Source: Chamaecrista fasciculata | Taxonomy: Eukaryota > Streptophyta > Magnoliopsida > Fabales > Fabaceae | DNA length: 64,000 nucleotides | Assembly (NCBI GenBank): GCA_003254925.1 | Contig: QANZ01002928.1 | Coordinates: 45,863 to 109,862, forward strand | Reading direction: 5' to 3' | Part shown: piece by piece, positions 63,395 through 64,000 of the stretch | How positions within the stretch are numbered: position 1 is the stretch's first letter | How the letters are laid out: each line of letters opens with the position of its first letter | Position numbers and translations under genes: made by a program | Notes under the pieces: model-generated | Seen by the model: only the letters and a program-made list of their open reading frames with translations | The model's database searches: none | What the model was told of the DNA's origin: nothing

Positions 63395-63712
63395 ATGATG
63401 ATGTTTACTCCCCCGCATCCGGGCGGCCTGATCACCGAATACATCGAAGATAATCACACAGGGCTGCGTGCGCTGGCGAAGGCGTTGGGTGTATCCGCTT
63501 CGGCGCTGGGTAAAGTCGCCAGCGGAAAAGCACCGGTCAGTGCGGAAATGGCGGTGCGGCTGGAGGCGGGGCTGGGTATTGCGGCGCGCCTCTGGTTATC
63601 CATGCAGGCCGCCTGCGATCTGCACAAGGCGCGGGAAACCACGGACGTTTCCGGCGTGCACCTGCATCCGGGTGGGCTGCCCGCCTCCGCACAGGAGCGG
63701 CCTGGAAAGTAA
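63395..63712 (+). CDS. HigA/VapI-type antitoxin without adjacent toxin
   Basis: 105 residues. PPHPGGLITEYIEDNHTGLRALAKALGVSASALGKVASGKAPVSAEMAVRLEAGLG is the classical HigA start (PPHPGEIL-like) and XRE domain. It belongs to a different subfamily from the higA above, and no cognate HigB lies before it. GAGGATATGTCTG provides the ribosome site; any of three tandem ATGs may be used. Possibly an orphan that neutralises invading toxins, or a remnant. Confidence 0.88.
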   Translation: MMMFTPPHPGGLITEYIEDNHTGLRALAKALGVSASALGKVASGKAPVSAEMAVRLEAGLGIAARLWLSMQAACDLHKARETTDVSGVHLHPGGLPASAQERPGK

Positions 63713-63935
63713 CCCTGCGAAAGAGAACCTTACACCGAGCCGTCTGGCGCGGTTTTTGTTTTGTGCTTTATGGCAGCCCCGGAAGGGCAACACCGCCGCC
63801 CTGCGGGCCGGGAAAACCGGTGCTGGCGCACCGGTCCTCTCCGCCCGGATGCGTATGGCCAGCATTTTCAGACCCGTTTCCGCTTCTGCTTTTTCCCTGC
63901 CAGCTTTTTCTGCCTGCTGCATAAAAATACGTTTT

Positions 63936-63977
<42 letters not shown>
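63936..63977. repeat. Hexamer microsatellite AACAGC x7
   Basis: Seven perfect tandem copies of AACAGC immediately before the 23-bp repeat at 63978. Such tracts vary by slippage. No gene is read through it on the plus strand. Confidence 0.95.
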
Positions 63978-63978
<1 letters not shown>

Positions 63979-64000
63979 TGGCCCCCTTCGGCTCCCCGGC
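63978..64000. repeat. 23-bp direct repeat, copy 2
   Basis: Identical to 59177-59199. It is cut by the window end, so length and function are open. Confidence 0.8.

Noticed and set aside
63596..63979. Minus-strand frame starting with a poly-leucine run
   Set aside because: The leucines come from reading the AACAGC microsatellite backwards, and the rest overlaps the HigA-like gene.

Overview
The window looks like part of a large plasmid of an enterobacterial host (Enterobacterales; Erwiniaceae such as Pantoea/Erwinia or a Klebsiella/Enterobacter relative fits the protein style, but the species cannot be fixed from this sequence alone). The plasmid call rests on a RepFIB-type initiator with iterons (17.9-19.6 kb), a ParA/ribbon-helix-helix partition pair with AT-rich centromere-like repeats (28.2-31.2 kb), a ResD-like multimer-resolution recombinase, umuDC-type SOS mutagenesis genes, ArdB/KlcA antirestriction and toxin-antitoxin modules. 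No rRNA, tRNA or CRISPR array was seen.

Layout. 0-3.8 kb: a protein with six ricin-type QxW repeats followed by a protein with two HNH nuclease centres. 3.8-8.2 kb: ResD-like recombinase with an upstream inverted repeat, a coiled-coil membrane protein, a CsbD-like stress protein and an MFS transporter. 8.2-13.5 kb: a mobile-element scar bounded by inverted IS21-like end sequences, holding a complete IS110-family insertion sequence, a decayed second copy, a membrane protein, a GIY-YIG-like protein and a DUF4760-like protein. 13.5-17.8 kb: small hypothetical genes, a two-gene operon (PD-(D/E)xK-like plus membrane coiled coil), a lipoprotein and an exported transthyretin-like/HIUase protein. 17.9-19.75 kb: the replicon. 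20.5-29.9 kb: a defence-like island (TrlF-type PHP-ATPase, HEPN/Abi_2 protein, FRG-domain protein, unknowns), then partition genes and a DinJ/RelB-like gene.

32.9-47.1 kb: a umuDC operon split into two parts by an insert of about 12.45 kb. The insert has 15-bp imperfect terminal inverted repeats, two Tn554-type tyrosine recombinases at its right end, arsenic resistance (arsRBC and arsH-arsR), a SulP transporter with a universal stress protein, an MFS transporter and, at its left end, its own intact LexA-controlled umuC. 47.2-56.3 kb: an HTH gene with a palindromic operator (duplicated at 56.0 kb), an amidase, a MarR-controlled efflux/aldo-keto reductase set, a LysE/LysR pair and a chemoreceptor. 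56.3-64 kb: a conjugation leading-region-like block with two orphan DNA methyltransferase-type proteins, ArdB/KlcA, DUF1380, a HigBA pair, a lone HigA-like antitoxin, hairpins and repeats.

Working together: initiator, iterons, partition and resolvase maintain the plasmid; umuDC copies and antirestriction genes respond to DNA stress and entry into a new host; an unusual number of nuclease-like or abortive-infection-like genes (HNH, GIY-YIG, PD-(D/E)xK, PHP-ATPase, HEPN, FRG) suggests that the plasmid carries anti-phage or anti-plasmid cargo. Several of those pairings are not ones I recognise.
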